Shown: positions 1 to 47,063, counted from the stretch's first letter. The stretch: 64,000 nt of DNA from Branchiostoma lanceolatum (GCF_035083965.1 NC_089727.1:20029269-20093268), one strand, 5' to 3'. The notes: generated from the sequence alone by a model not told the origin. Translations and numbers: made by a program.

Positions 1-59
1 GTATAAAACCTGGTGTTCTCAGTCCTATCGTTAGTCACTGACGAAAGACAGTGGATACT

Positions 60-400
60 GTCTGAAACGGCTGTTTCAAAATCTTATCCAGTTGCTTGAG
101 TAACTATTGTTGGCGTATCTTATTACCTGGATGTCTAACCTTCATCAGCACTCAAAAATCAGTTATATAGCATGTCCAGAACACGAGATATCAAAACAGG
201 AAGTTCCGCTGCAGTACCGTAAGAAGCCGCTAGGGAGCCCAAAATCTAATCGTTTTCAGGTCTTATAAAAACCTACCAAAATACTAAATATCAAAACAAT
301 CCATCCAGGCATTCCTGAGTTATGCTGGTCCACTACAGACAGACAAGCAAACGCTACCCTCTGCATAACCTTCTCGGCGAAGGTAATAACAACAGCAACA
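60..400. repeat. dispersed repeat copies at window start
   Basis: Bases about 74-103 match one arm of the perfect hairpin at 37,392-37,472, and the following stretch (Lys-less, non-coding) matches the flank of that hairpin in inverted orientation. Bases about 150-395 are a copy of a dispersed family recognisable by the phrases CTGCAGTACC, GAGCCCAAAATC, ATATCAAAACAATCCATC and TTGAGTTATGCTG. Related copies lie near 5,600, 8,930, 30,815, 59,000 and 62,700. Confidence 0.6.
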
Positions 401-2159
401 TAGACACGATGATAATTTTCTAGCACAAATGAGGTCTATCTTGGCTTCTTTTAAACTATAGCGCCAACAGCTTGTAGTCCGTTTTGTGAGCCATACCCGT
501 TGTTCACCCTGGTAAGGATTTTTTTAAAAATTGATATGTAGTGCAAACGTACTTTTTAAACCACTGGGTTCCTTGCCCAGGGCAACTCGTAAAGGGAGTG
601 CTCCTACCGTGAGCTTCCCAGCAGTAGTGAGGGGTGAATTGGCCCCCATATAACCACATAAATTCATTAAAGGATTACATCGGCTGCCAGCTTAGAACAA
701 TGGCAAGGACAGATTACCATAATAACTGTCAGAGAATTCAAACTTTTTCTGTACTGGCTTTCCTAGGAACATTATCAAACCATGCAGAATGACTTAGATC
801 TCCATCAAAAAGTCACATAATCCAAGGAAGTTTCAATCAGATAAGATCCCTTGGATAATCAAGGCAATACTATCTACAACTTTCAGTTTTGGGGAAGTCA
901 ACCTTGTTCAAATTTTCAAACTTTTAAATCAACCCTGTCAACGTTGTGTTAGGGTATCTAAATAAATGGATCTAAATTTCCAATATCTTCCCCACATTAG
1001 CCTTGGTGTGTCTAGAAATATGACTTTTGGGGATTTTTTGTGTCTATTTATAGTAGTAACCAGGAATTAGACTGGGGATCAGTAGAACAGTACATATAAC
1101 TGCTAGCCAATGTCTCAAACTAATTCGTTAGCCAGTGTTGTCATGCCTTTATTTCTTGGCCAACTGTCCTTCAAGCTAACTTCTTTATGTGTAGCCAGAC
1201 TTCAAATTCTTATCTGTTGTCTGTAGATGTCAAACATGACTTAAAGAGTATCTTGTACATGGTAAACATTTTCAGCCAGGCCTCCACTGATGTGCACTGT
1301 ACGGCTGCCAGACGCATACTGAAGCCCATAGTGTACATTATCCTGTATTCATATAGTTTTACTGGGGTCTTTAAGAGCTAGAAAAAACTGTATTGGTTTT
1401 ATTTATGTATGTTTAATCAACACTATTTAATGCCTAATCTGTGTTGACGTGTCTTAGGAAATGTGAACCTTTGTCATAGTTTTTGCCCTTTTGTTATATC
1501 ACATAATATATGATAATACGAAGGCCTTGCGTCTTCATGTAAATATAGGTTTCGTGGCGATGGCTTTGGTGTGCGTAAATTTCCATGATGTTTGGCAATA
1601 TCCGTGAGACATGCGTACTGGTACTATTGCAGGAGGAGAGTTACTCTGCCTAGAAGAGACGTCGACAATATGGCGACTGAAAGGTTTTCTTAAACCAAAA
1701 GCAGTATGCCAGCATGCCGACTCTATGTTTCAGTTGTATATATGCAAGCTTATTCCGTAATACGTATTTATAAATTGAATATCTTGATTTTTCTTATTCA
1801 TATGTATTTGAGTGCTACCTATGATTCAGAATGAAAGTAGTTTGTTTGACTGATGTAGTGTGCATGTAGAACGTATATAACATCCGGTGCGTTAACAAGT
1901 TAATATTGCGTAATCTATAATAACTTATTTGGATTTTGTGTCCATTTAACGAACTATCTTTGTGTAGGCACTGTGGGTTCGGCCACTTGATGTCTTGAGT
2001 CATGACTTATGTTAGATGTTATTGCGTCTTTAAAGGTAGATATTTTGAGATTCGAAAAATCTTAAATATGAATTTGATGTTTTGATATAGTGATTTTAAT
2101 CTTAATCATGAATTAAAGTAGGCACTATGGCAATAACACTTACTTATTAATCTCTAGCG
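401..2159. other. intergenic, no gene seen
   Basis: AT-rich non-coding sequence. Open frames are short and have no recognisable domain or splice context. I see no RNA gene or clear repeat structure here. Confidence 0.5.
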
Positions 2160-2165
2160 AATTAA

Positions 2166-2750
<585 letters not shown>

Positions 2751-2759
2751 ACACATATT

Positions 2760-5323
2760 TTACCCTTGCCCAACTACTTTCATGGTATCTTCGTACTAGC
2801 CTCCTCTGCAGGACTCCCTGGCGGTGCCGGCTATGTTTTTGGGGGGGAGCGCTGATTCGAGATTTTCACCTTATGGCCACAGAACACAATATTAATGGGC
2901 GACCCCCGTCCACAATAGTAGTCCGGGTACGAAGTAGTGCGTCACATTGCTTGAAAAGGACGTAGTTTTTCTTCCGTGCACGCTAGCGAGGCTGAAACTG
3001 TGGTGAATGGCAAAGGAATACGTCAGTTTTGAGACTGTACGAGTTTCATGACGATGTTTGTTCGGTCGGGTTGGATTCGTGCCTGAATATTGTTATCGCC
3101 CGACTACTGTGAGTCGGCTGCAGTACGGTGACCTCCGCTAGGGGTCATATCAAAGTCGCTTTTAAAAAAGACGAGCCGGCAAATTTAACCTAATCTTGCA
3201 CATATTTTGCAGATTGAACCTTGAAGTCAAGCATATTAAAACCTGGCACCCAAATTGTGCACCTTTCTATAAATATCCAAGCGTCGAAGCTTCTCACTTT
3301 GGGATCCTATAGGGGCAATACTATTTTCTGCAACCTTATCAGGGCCAGGTTCTATTGCTGGGGAACCCGTAATACCGCCTACGGAGGGCCTGCCCCAGGT
3401 CGGCGTCTTAAAAGGGTCCATCAAAAACACTTATCACCATTTGGGATGGATTTGCGAACATGACCACATGACTAGCCTGGTCCCTGTCTCTAGCTATAGG
3501 GGTCGGCTTAGGGCTTTTTACCGGGCCCAGTTTACTTTATTGAACCGTTTCTGATAGCCTTCCTACCGCTACTACTACTTCCGCTTGCCACCCTACTTTC
3601 CCAGCCGCCCTGGTGGCGACGTAATCTAATCCAAGGCCGTAAACACACCCCGAGCGGACTAAGCTGTCTGAGCGGGCGGGGTTCACTCCCAGTGCCGTAG
3701 AGATATCGAGGAGCCCCCGATGGTATGGATTCCAGGCTACCACATGAACAGTGTGGGGAAATTTTCACGCGCCTTTGTCTTTGAGCTGTGAATCACAACA
3801 ATCTAACGGTCGTCGGGGTCACTGGTCTTAATTGTCAAAACACGAAGACCTACCGATACCTAAATTAGACAACTTCTGTACATTTGTTTCCCTAAATCCA
3901 TCGTAGGCGGCCACACGGGTTCTCCAGCATACGGTTTTCCCAGCAAAACATCCTGGCCCCGATAAGTTAAAAATCACGAATCATCGTTCCCCAAAAAAAT
4001 TATCACTGGCGCCGCCCATCAGGCCTTCAAATGAGGCTGGTGTCTACGGGTTACTCCAGATCTTCAGTCACTTTATAGAAGGGGGCGCTTTTACTGCTAA
4101 TTTTAGTTGTTGTCTTGTCTTTTAAAGCAATTCTACCTCGGTATGCAAAGTAGTGTCGTAATTATGCTACTGTGGGTGTCTTATTGTAAGGCACTTGCAA
4201 TCTAATTATAGTGCGCAGACATAGTGATATGTAATAAATGTTTTTTTTTCATGTATATGTTAGTGGTTTAAGTGATAAGTTGCCTTAAAGATCGTTGGAA
4301 GGATTCTATCTAGAATTTCTCATCAAGAAAAGAGATCTGGTGTGAAGTATAAAATGGTTACCTTTGAAATATCAACATACTGTGCAAAGGATTCATCATG
4401 GCACATAAACCATGCACATGTATTACTTGAACCTTACGGCTAAGGTCTACCATTCACAGGCCCCTATACTTCCTATTGTAAACATATACGAAAACGGCTG
4501 TCAAAAGCCACCTACCTGAAGTTTAGATCATGGAAAACTCACATTGGCAGCGTAGTCTGACCTCTCAAGTGTCGATCTAATGAGTTTCGCCGATTTTTCA
4601 CCGGCGCAAAGTGGTTAAATTCTATCAAAACATGGTGAGATGACCTTTGACCTCCCTACGCAGGAACTGAGAACATCCAAACTACACCTATTTCAAAGTG
4701 TACCGGACACTCCAAACATGGCTAAAACTCTATTTTTCTAACTAAATAAAATAGCCACAACACTTACCTGTCAATTCCAGCTAAAAAACGCCGACATTTC
4801 CAACAAAGAGGCCTCCTACAGTTACTTTTGACAAGCATATACAAGGCTATTTCTATGAAATTAAAATGGACCTTTTGCGCATGACTGTAATCGTGACCTT
4901 TGGCCTTATGGATGACTAATATGGATATAGGATGATGGCCTCTTTGTGATGAGGGCGAAAATCAGTTGTAAATGTTTTTCAAAAGATTGTTTCATTAAAG
5001 TTTGAATGTGTTCAATTTAATGAGTATTTTCATTATTTACAAAAACTGTATGGCATGTAGACACATATATCATGTAACTTTCTAAGACTTTGCGAAAAAG
5101 ATTTGATATAGTGAATGTTTTGGTTGAGATAGTGAACACCAATAACATTTGAAAATGCACCTATTGTAGGATCAAACTGGAAATATTCTTCAGAGCATAA
5201 ATTCGTCATATTTTGAATGTCAGGCGCAAGGATGACACGCAGAATCTCGAGGCGTTCCATATTTTCACGTTTGTCGTATTTGTTACCAATCTATTTAATT
5301 TTGGGGCCTCAACAGGTGGGTGT
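2760..5323. other. intergenic, no gene seen
   Basis: A somewhat GC-richer block at 3,340-3,780 has overlapping open frames on both strands, but none shows a domain, a codon bias distinct from its shadow frame, or splice junctions. The rest is AT-rich non-coding sequence. Confidence 0.4.
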
Positions 5324-5503
5324 ACGCTTCCAGTATCCTCTACCAGGCTCCGCGGATGGCTTAAAAATAGTTGGAATTGGCTAGGAAGGCCTATGGGACC
5401 CTCTCTCCGCAGCCGACTTCCTTAGCATACTATTTACTCTATTTGGTCAACTTCTACTATTTTCCCAGCCGTCCGCTGAGCCAGGTAGAGGCTACGCTTC
5501 CAG
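5324..5503. mobile_element. short MITE with CCTCTACCAGGCTCCG ends
   Basis: Inverted ends lie at 5,337-5,361 and 5,467-5,491 (CCTCTACCAGGCTCCGCGGA and its near-complement). A 10-bp direct repeat ACGCTTCCAG sits just outside both ends (5,324-5,333 and 5,494-5,503), fitting an 8-10 bp target-site duplication (hAT or Mutator-like). The same terminal motif occurs near 22,413 and 23,975. Confidence 0.6.
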
Positions 5504-5559
5504 GACGCAAATCTCCATTTTTTTAGGTTCCTCCTATATAAACAAGCTGCTAGGAGGCC

Positions 5560-5880
5560 CAAACCTACACCACTTCTGTAATACATCAAAGCTATCTGCC
5601 ACCAAAAAAATCAAGACCATAGCACGTCCAGGTAAAAAGATACAAAAACCGAAGTTCTGCTGCAGTGCCAAGGTCACATACCAGGGGGCCCAAAATCGAC
5701 CTTGCTGTTCGGCTTGACAGCACCCGCCCACATACCAAATATCATCATAATCCATCTAGATGTTCTTGAGTTATGCTGACTAGAGGAGTCCAGAAGCACA
5801 AACAAACAGACTCAACAAACAAACAAACAAACAAACAAACAGACAAACAAACAGACAGACACACCCAAAACCATATCTCC
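5560..5880 (+). repeat. dispersed repeat copy with CAAA microsatellite tail
   Basis: Contains the family hallmarks CTGCTGCAGTGCC, AGGGGGCCCAAAATC, CATACCAAATATCATC and TTCTTGAGTTATGCTGA, followed by an (ACAA)n run at about 5,805-5,860 and TCTCCATTTTTCATGGAGA, a small palindrome. Confidence 0.6.
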
Positions 5881-6289
5881 ATTTTTCATGGAGATAATAA
5901 GGACTTGACTGCCGATCTGTTCTGTTGCATTTTCTGTTGCTATTGCTGGTAAAACTCAGAGAAAATATTAAGTTTGCAAATCAAACAACACTTATCAAGA
6001 AACATTTTTTTGCAAGAAAAGCAGGCTTTTCTCATCCTGACGCAAATTCTGTACCTGTGATATGCTAACCCACCGCTAGGTGTCTCTAATGTCACGTCTA
6101 TGTCTCTATAACAAAACAGATATCTGGCTGTAGAATCATGATGATTTCTGTCTTAAATATGTCTTACCTCTAAGATAACCTATTAAAACTATATGTACTA
6201 TACCATACTATACTTTTGTCTATACTATACTCATCATCATCATCATCGTCCCTCCTCTTACGAGGTGTAGCAAGAGAAGTTGGTCCTCA

Positions 6290-6632
6290 AGAATTTCTTG
6301 TCATTCATTCAGGAAAGGAGTTCCTGTCCTTCCAAATTAGTTTCAGTTTCTATGAGTTTCTTGAGAGTTGTGATTGGTCGACCAATCCTTCTGTTTGCGT
6401 CCGGGTTACAAAGCAGAAGTTTTCCCACTGGTTCACTACTACATACAACGTGGCCCGCGAGACTCAGCCGTCGACGTTTCACCACTGTGGTGACTTATGG
6501 CAATGGTCCATATAACTGTTTATCTGTAGCGTGCTTCCACCATGGTGTATTGTAGATCACACGGAACATCTTCGTGCAAGAACCATCGAGTTTTCTGGAG
6601 CGTGTCATCGTCATAACCCAGGATTCAGAGCC
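6290..6632 (-). pseudogene. non-LTR retrotransposon fragment (end of reverse transcriptase ORF)
   Basis: On the minus strand, from about 6,626 downward, a frame reads ESWVMT, RKLDGSCTKMFRVIYN, then after one in-frame TAA, VKRRRLSLAGHV and NRRIGRPITTLKKLIETE, ending at a stop. This is the typical tail after the reverse-transcriptase domain of many animal LINE ORF2 proteins (ESWTLT / RKLD..ML / RRLRLAGHV / GRP...). The upstream polymerase domain is missing and there is a premature stop, so it is a truncated dead copy. Family not assigned. Confidence 0.75.
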
Positions 6633-7784
6633 ATATAATATACTATACTATATATACTATATTATACTTTTGTCTATACTTTACTATTCTATACTATACA
6701 AAAATCCACAACTAGAATTTTTGCTCAAGAACATTTTATTCTGCATGATTCCAACATTATCGGTACCATCTTAAGCCATACATCTCCTTTCTTATCTTAA
6801 AGCCATCTTAAGATCACTTCAACCTGCACAGACACCCTTATGCCGTGGCGACACAATACACAATTATTTTTTCCATAACATTCTCAATTTCACATTTACC
6901 AGATCTTACTTCATATTCCATGATGAGCTTTTAAATGCTGAGATAGTGAATAACATAGTGTAAGGGCAAGAAGCGTGTTACATTGATATAGTCAAGATAA
7001 GCCGAAACAATAAGAGAATGATAATTAATAAAAGCTGATTAAAATAGTCAAGCAATAAAAGTTAGCTCCTCTCTCCCCACTGACAAGATGACAGAATGTT
7101 TAATTTTAAATTTGTCAAATTTCACAAAAATCATCACAGCATTCCATGTTTTGTGATGAAATTTCATCTATGGGAGAAATTAAAGGTCAGCTTTTTTTAA
7201 CCATGTCGGAAATGGAACAAAAATGGTTAATTCTAGACTTAAGTTATTGACTTCATTTAAAAAGAAATGGTGGAATGTCTTTATGATTAATGATGGAAAT
7301 ATAATAGTTCCAACAATAGTATACTAATGGGCCCGCTACTTGAACATTGCCAAAAAATGATTTATTTTATGCAGTGATGATATTTGTTGACCTGACTACA
7401 GTATAACTTGATTTTGAGCAGCTGACTGTGTAGCTAATTCCTCATTGGTCAAACAGCTAATTGCCATGCTATCATTGGTTGAAATGCTAATTGTGATTGA
7501 CAGGATGGGTCTATTGTCTGATTGTGTAGCTTAAACACATGACTGGCTTTTATGTGCAGGTTGTTGTATGACTTTTCTATGACCTTGAAGGTCACATTGC
7601 AAAACTGTTTGAATGTCTTGTAAGATTACATCATAAAACTTGCTGTATATTTGATTTGTGAATATATCTGAGGCAAGTGCAAGAATTGCTGATACTAATA
7701 CAAGTATTTGCTGTGTAGATTACATATAGAAGTTGTTCTGCTTGTCGTCATCTGTCGCGAGGGTGAGTCGGAGAGGCCGCCATC
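6633..7784. other. intergenic and SQSTM1 3' UTR
   Basis: The part adjoining 7,785 is the 3' UTR of the minus-strand SQSTM1 gene. A minus-strand AATAAA lies at 7,361-7,366, giving a 3' UTR of about 0.4 kb. At about 7,436-7,505 there is a copy of a repeat that also occurs twice in SQSTM1 introns (CTAATTGCCATGCTATCATT). Nothing else recognised. Confidence 0.5.
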
Positions 7785-16542
<8,758 letters not shown>

Positions 16543-16655
16543 CGTCGATTCTCGATCGGAAAAACTCTGACTGCTTGCAAAACACAAATATGAAAATTGA
16601 TGTCTTCAGTAGTTGTGCATAAAGGGAGAGTAAAATACACGTCAAGACGAAACGT

Positions 16656-16662
16656 TTTTATA
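16656..16662 (-). promoter_or_regulatory. TATA box of SQSTM1
   Basis: TATAAAA on the minus strand, about 115 bp upstream of the ATG at 16,542, which would place transcription start near 16,630 and give a 5' UTR of about 90 nt. It lies just downstream of the stress-type sites at 16,682-16,742. Confidence 0.6.
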
Positions 16663-16681
16663 CCCAACCTAGGTGCAATCT

Positions 16682-16701
16682 AGAATGTTGGAGAATATTC
16701 T
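16682..16701. promoter_or_regulatory. heat-shock element upstream of SQSTM1
   Basis: Four contiguous 5-bp units aGAAt-gTTgg-aGAAt-aTTCt follow the alternating nGAAn/nTTCn pattern bound by HSF trimers; three units are perfect and one has a mismatch. It begins 20 bp upstream of the TATA box. Confidence 0.6.
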
Positions 16702-16706
16702 ACATA

Positions 16707-16771
16707 TGAGTCATGGAGGTGGAGAATAGCACGTATGACTCACCGAAGCTGTGTTGCAACGATGACAGTGC
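16707..16771. promoter_or_regulatory. AP-1 / CNC-bZIP type sites upstream of SQSTM1
   Basis: TGAGTCA at 16,707-16,713 and TGACTCA at 16,736-16,742 are perfect AP-1 (TRE) sites; TGACAGTGC at 16,763-16,771 fits the antioxidant-response core TGACnnnGC. In mammals SQSTM1 is induced by NRF2 through such elements; occupancy here is inferred. Confidence 0.5.
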
Positions 16772-17592
16772 AAGTTTTGCACCGACTGCTGTTGTGCAAC
16801 GAGCGATCTCGTGACTGTTGCGCAGCACGTAAACACAGATGAGTTGCACTCACTGACCCGAATCAAAATATTTAGGAATGACGTAATGGTTGGGCTATAC
16901 CAAGATGACCTGGTATATTATATTCGCATAAAACTTGTTTAAGAAATATTTTGTTTGTAATAATACGTCAACAAAAAAACTTAAATGCATATCATAAGAT
17001 ATAGAATTTATAACAAATATTCTTTATGGGGTTAATTTGGTGGCAAAATGCATAATAACTTAAGCAAATACTTTTCAACCCTCCTTTCTGTTATTAGTGG
17101 ACTATTCTAGAGAAGATACCATAATACTTAATTTTAAGGGTAGTATCAGAATGACAAACAATGTCTTACATACAAGCAATACGCTAAAAGTGAGATTGAA
17201 ATCTGTACATACTTTAAACAAATTAATATAAGACAGTTGTAAATACTTCTATGCATATATTCATTATAGATTTATAATAGATTCAATTGAGACAAACCTC
17301 TTTTGATAGCTATTCCCCGCCAATGTCGGACTTTAGCTCTTCCAGTTGGATTTCATTACGACAGCATCCAATGTTCTAGATGCAATAATTTGTACAACAC
17401 ATTATAACATTTTCACACCACTATTGTGAAATATGTCCACCTTAAACTACTCAAATATATGTCTTCAGTGGTATTTTATTCATAAAAACGCCGTTATTAT
17501 AATACATGAAAATATGCAATTGTTTTTCTATCTTTTCGGTAGCGTTTGCATGCGCACGGAAGGCTCGCTCCAAAAATTATGCTAATCACTCT

Positions 17593-17681
17593 TGACGTAA
17601 AATCATCCGATGTTTTCTCGCGCGCTGATTGGTCAGATTCTCGTGGTCTGTGGGCTGGTATTTTCAACACTCGGACAGAAC

Positions 17682-17692
<11 letters not shown>
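17593..17692 (+). promoter_or_regulatory. SREBP proximal promoter: CCAAT box and YY1-like site
   Basis: GATTGG at 17,627-17,632 is an inverted CCAAT (NF-Y type) box about 50 bp upstream of the ATG. TGACGTAA at 17,593-17,600 is CRE-like. AACATGGCGGC covering the ATG at 17,682 matches the YY1 motif common at TATA-less starts. No TATA box and no convincing sterol-response element were found. Confidence 0.45.
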
Positions 17693-42552
<24,860 letters not shown>

Positions 42553-44220
42553 GACGACTTTCCAAAACATGCCACGTTCAAAACTCAGCGATAGTTTAAA
42601 ACGTTAGATAAAGAAATATCTAACAGTTCAGAAAAGTATGTTTCTGGTCTTGTGTTAACTTATTCTGAAAGAATATTCGTGCAAAAGTACTTATTTGTGA
42701 TCATGAGAGAATTTTCAAGTTGCAATGTTCGATTGTAAGGCCTAATGAATCATTAAGATTAATCAAGCATGATTCCATTGAGAGATTTTTTGTGCATATT
42801 GTGAAAAAGTACGAGATATGTCGATCTAGTTTGTATATCTTGTTTTGTACAACGAAATGAAATCACACTGGTTGTGTGCGAGTACATGTTAGTAAAAGAC
42901 ATGAAAAGTTTACCTGGTTGCATGTGTATTGCTTGCCTTGCTTGTTCTGTGTTCTGATATTTGGTGACTCAACAAGGATATTAATGAATAACAGAATTCC
43001 AATACATACCGTAATATCTAAAGAACGTACATGTAGACGAAATTTTAGTGTTCCATAAATTTGGAAAGATAAAGAAAACTCAAAATACATTTATAATCTA
43101 GAATACAAAGTAGGAAGTATTTAATGCATGAACCTTCAAATTATGACCAGTTCGATGTCCAAAGTAGTGAACTGAAGAGCAAAATTAAAGTTGTTCGACT
43201 AGAAAATTATTTCATCCAACGTTTGCTTGGATCCAACATAACAAACAGCTCTGAAGTCTCAATACAAATAATTTTTTATGCTTTGGAAAATAAGACAACA
43301 AAAGAGAAAGACAGTTGAATAGCTGTAATGTTTAATTGAAGAAAAGGGCAAATGAGCAATGCTGTACAATGCAGTCTTATCCAATTACAATGTACAATGT
43401 AGTCTGAAGATAGCAGACAACTACATGTACTTGCAGGCTTTGGGCAAGCCTGAATATCAGGCTAGAGACCTGCATGTGTTTGAAGACAGTAAGTGACATG
43501 GGTACTGTGATTCCAGCAAATTATTAATATATATATCAATCAAATACTATTTTTGAGGCAAAGCCAAAGCATACATACATGTATTTTTGATTTTAAAAAT
43601 TATTGTCCTTGAGCAGAATATACCTTGCAGAGACCAAAATATAATCAACAGGCCCTCATCTCAAAGCTGATATTCGGGTAGAAAATTATAAAGTTTTCTG
43701 ATTTGTGGGTATAGTACTATCAGGAACAAAAAGTAGATCAGAAAATGCTACAATTTTCTCCCCCTCACATCTGCTTGACGGAAACTCAACGGCTTGAGCT
43801 AAGCTCTACATAACTCTCTTCCATTATTTACAGGTTTGAGACACACACATCACAACCAATGTCATTTTAGATAGCCTTGTTATTGGCCCGACTTCTGACT
43901 ATGGCGTCCAAATGTTTCAATTGTTTCAAATGTTTCAATTGTTTCAAATTTAAGAGACCCACAGAAAACAGGGAAAGCGCGCCACCTGGCGTAGCTTTTG
44001 AAAATTACAGCCATTCGCCACACTTTCGCGGCCTAGTACATGAGTCAGTCGGAAAATATTGAAGGTCTATCGACACCTATGTTGGCAAGAAATGTTTCCC
44101 CGTTCTGTCCGAAGAAATCGTCGAGGAAAATACAAGTTTTCTCAAAAATGCAAGTCACTGACGTCACATGGCAAGAAGCGTAGAAGTTATAACCTTAAGC
44201 GAACATTCGCATTCGACAAC
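42553..44220. other. SREBP 3' UTR and intergenic
   Basis: AT-rich; no canonical AATAAA was found soon after the stop codon, so the 3' end is undefined. Short TGTTTCAATTGTTTCAAA repeats occur at 43,911-43,948. No gene seen. Confidence 0.4.
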
Positions 44221-44293
44221 GCCCGGTTAGCTCAGTCGGTAGAGCATGGGACTCTTAATCCCAGGGTCGTGGGTTCGAGCCCCACATTGGGCG
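44221..44293 (+). tRNA. tRNA-Lys (anticodon CTT)
   Basis: A 73-nt cloverleaf: acceptor GCCCGGT/ATTGGGC plus discriminator G, D arm GCTC...GAGC, anticodon stem TGGGA/TCCCA with loop CTCTTAA (CTT at 44,254-44,256), T arm GTGGG TTCGAGC CCCAC. A box (TAGCTCAGTCGG) and B box (GGTTCGAGCCC) are intact. All stems pair, so it is probably functional. Confidence 0.95.
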
Positions 44294-44301
44294 ATCAAAT
44301 A

Positions 44302-44311
44302 TTTTTTTTTT
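44302..44311 (+). terminator. RNA polymerase III terminator
   Basis: A run of ten T residues begins 8 nt after the tRNA-Lys gene. Confidence 0.8.
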
Positions 44312-46887
44312 CTTTTTAATTTCATGATTTCATGTCACAATTGTACTCACTACATATAAAATTTGTTTCTTTTAATGTTTTACTTTTTTTTCTTCATCTC
44401 AAAGCGGTCATTATATGTACAGGGTTTACATCAACTGGTACAAGTACTCTCAGTTAGCCTTGATGCCAGATCCCTCAACTCTAAAATATATATCGTGTGG
44501 GACGATGCAGGCGGATCCGATGATCCGGATCCTGGATCCGACAGAATCTGAAAAAATAATTTTTGATACAGATTTTACACTCGAATCTTTGCCATATGCA
44601 CGTCTAGAATACCTTTGTATTTGTCACGGATACGTACAGATCAACCACACGAACTTAGATATAGAATGGTTGTTTATTAATCATGCATTAATAAATGATT
44701 AATACCCAAAACATTATTCAATGACAGGAATTTGGGGAAATTCTTTCCAGCATATCTGTAGGTAACATTATTTCACAACATTTCCAAGTTCAAAACCCAT
44801 TAAATACAATACTGAAGTGATATGTGTCTAAGTGATACTTTTCGTCTTATGCAGGCTTAGGGACATTCACATACTGAAATCACCACTTGCATATGCAGGT
44901 TAATGCAGGTAAACTGGAGTTGTGTAAGTTCTGTTGGGCGCGTTGTACTGATAATTACATTACCTCGCGCGTCAGGTTATTGTGAAAATCTAAGTGGTAG
45001 GATTTTCTTTATAAAGGGCTTGCTTATACCTTACTTTGAGTTTTCTATTTCTGACACTAACAGTCATTTGGTGACGTGTTTAATTCCACGCGAAAATCCC
45101 CCGTTTTTGTGCCTCATTTTCGATGTGAAAGTATTTCCCCCCTAACATTTACTAAAGTTGAAGAAACTGAAACGCGGATGTTCTGATAGCTCGTGGGATA
45201 TCCACCATTCCCATTCACAATTGTTTTGGCTCAGAAGTATTTCCTGAAAGGGACGGTCGCTAGACGTCAGGGTGTGCAAACTCGAATTGAGACCCAAACT
45301 AAACTAGGGGTGCCCCACTTGACTTACATAGAGAAAATTACAGTTTGAATCACGTTTCACCTGAGGTTCCAACCATCCGGGTCTATGAGATTGCTTTTAT
45401 CTATGAAACTGAAGCCTCCTTGACAAGAAATACTTGCAGTTCAAGTAAGAATTGACAGGCGTCGCTCTTGATCCATGAAAAGCGCTACAGCAGAATTTTA
45501 TACCTATGTCAAAGTTGTACTTTGTTTGCGAGTTTCTTAAATTTGTTCTTGATAAACTTAAGGATGAGTCATCCAGTGATCTCAAAAAAAACATAACTAT
45601 TATAGCCACATCTCTTTTCAACTAGACGTTGCTGTGAACAATAGCAGCTTTGTAGTATTTAACAGTGCCATGCAATGCTTTTGATCCATGAGGATGAAGA
45701 GGCGTTTTTAAAAGTGAATAAGAACTTGCAATTCAAATAAGGATTGCTGGGTGACGCTTTTTATCAATGTACATAAAGTAGCAGCAAAGACCCGGTTTAC
45801 ATACGTTTTCTAAGTCCAGTGGGCTGTGTGTGAGGAGCTTTTGGCTGCTCAAGTAAAGTTTTCATGCTAGAAAACCCTACATGAGTAGCCTGGGGTTCTC
45901 CTTGCCTAGTCCCGAGAGTTGACTTGGAGACAAAAATGTGTGTGTAAATAAAATCGAGCCCCAGGTGCACAGTAAAATAATATCCTGTCAGACATACAAA
46001 CACACCTGTTCGTAATGCTAAAGTTGGCAAATCGTTTTGTTTTCCTTTTGTATCGATATCTGTAACTGGTATACTTTTGAACGTTTTAGCACAGTCACAG
46101 CTGGCCGACCGACCACCTCCTGTGACAATTCTCATCAAAACAGTCCCGTCCAATATCATATAGTTAAGACCCTCCGCTAACCAACCAACTGTCTTATCGA
46201 ACCAGCCATCACTTTTTTTTCAGTCCCGAAAAAGCATTTTATACCCAAACCAACAACCAACATTGAAACTGCAAAGATTGCTCTATACACTACGTAGTAT
46301 AAGGCTAGATTAGCTGAACCGCATATAATTCAGGATTTTACAAATCACACTTGGAACCGGTGTAAATATCTACATTTAAACTCGTGTTACATTATTTTGA
46401 GGGCAGAAATCCTACCCAATTGCAAGGACCACTTTTGATTGTTAAACAGACACGTCTCTGATATATGATTAAGCAATGGTTTGGTAGAATTTTGTGCAAC
46501 AAACCGTTTTTGGAAAGTGAAAAGCCACAATGCCATAGCCTGAGTGCCAGCCTTTTTAGCTTCCGTCCGCTACCCAAGCTCCGCTCCTCGCCAACTACGA
46601 GCATAAAGCCTAGTATTTATATTTAAATCTATCTAATTCATTATGATTATAAAAGAGAAGAATATAGAATATGGATTTCAAAGCACCTGTCGATCACGTG
46701 ACACCTTTGAATTTGGCAAAGGCCAAACCTTTTTTACGTTATCACGGTACATGTTTTTGTGCCGAGAGAGACGTTAGCCTGTATTTACACAAGCTCTCAG
46801 CCGGAGGTTACTGACCCCCACCCAAGTGTTAAAGGCGGTTACGGAAACCGGCTGGACACTAGGAGCGCGATTCGTCAGGCTAAGAGA
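44312..46887. other. intergenic, no gene seen
   Basis: Non-coding sequence. Two diverged stretches at about 45,420-45,500 and 45,680-45,790 resemble each other (TTGATCCATGA, GAACTTGCAATTCAA). No gene, RNA or clear element recognised. Confidence 0.4.
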
Positions 46888-46960
46888 GACGTCATTTGTG
46901 ACGTCATTATCGTGGTCACATGACAATAAGTGCCGAAGCAAGAGTCATTTGTGACGTCAT
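46888..46960 (+). promoter_or_regulatory. duplicated cAMP-response elements
   Basis: Perfect TGACGTCA at 46,899-46,906 and 46,952-46,959. Both lie in an identical 17-bp block GTCATTTGTGACGTCAT, 53 bp apart. A third, partial GACGTCA is at 46,888-46,894. They are about 105-165 bp upstream of the ATG of the putative secreted-protein exon. Confidence 0.6.
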
Positions 46961-47063
46961 AAGTAGACACTTTCTTGAGCTGAATTCAGTGTCGACACAT
47001 TTTTTGTCGCTGTGAATACGCTGACATAATTTTCGGATTACGATAACATTTATTCGGTTCAAG

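Noticed and set aside
3221-3768. Overlapping frames on both strands in a GC-richer block
   Set aside because: No domain or family resemblance, no credible exon junctions; best explained by local base composition.
6216-6515. Plus-strand protein frame starting in a serine run
   Set aside because: It is the shadow of the minus-strand LINE ORF2 tail, and the serine run is a TCA microsatellite.
17585-17600. Sterol-response element in the SREBP promoter (ATCACTC)
   Set aside because: Only the ATCAC part matches the ATCACCCCAC consensus; too weak to annotate.
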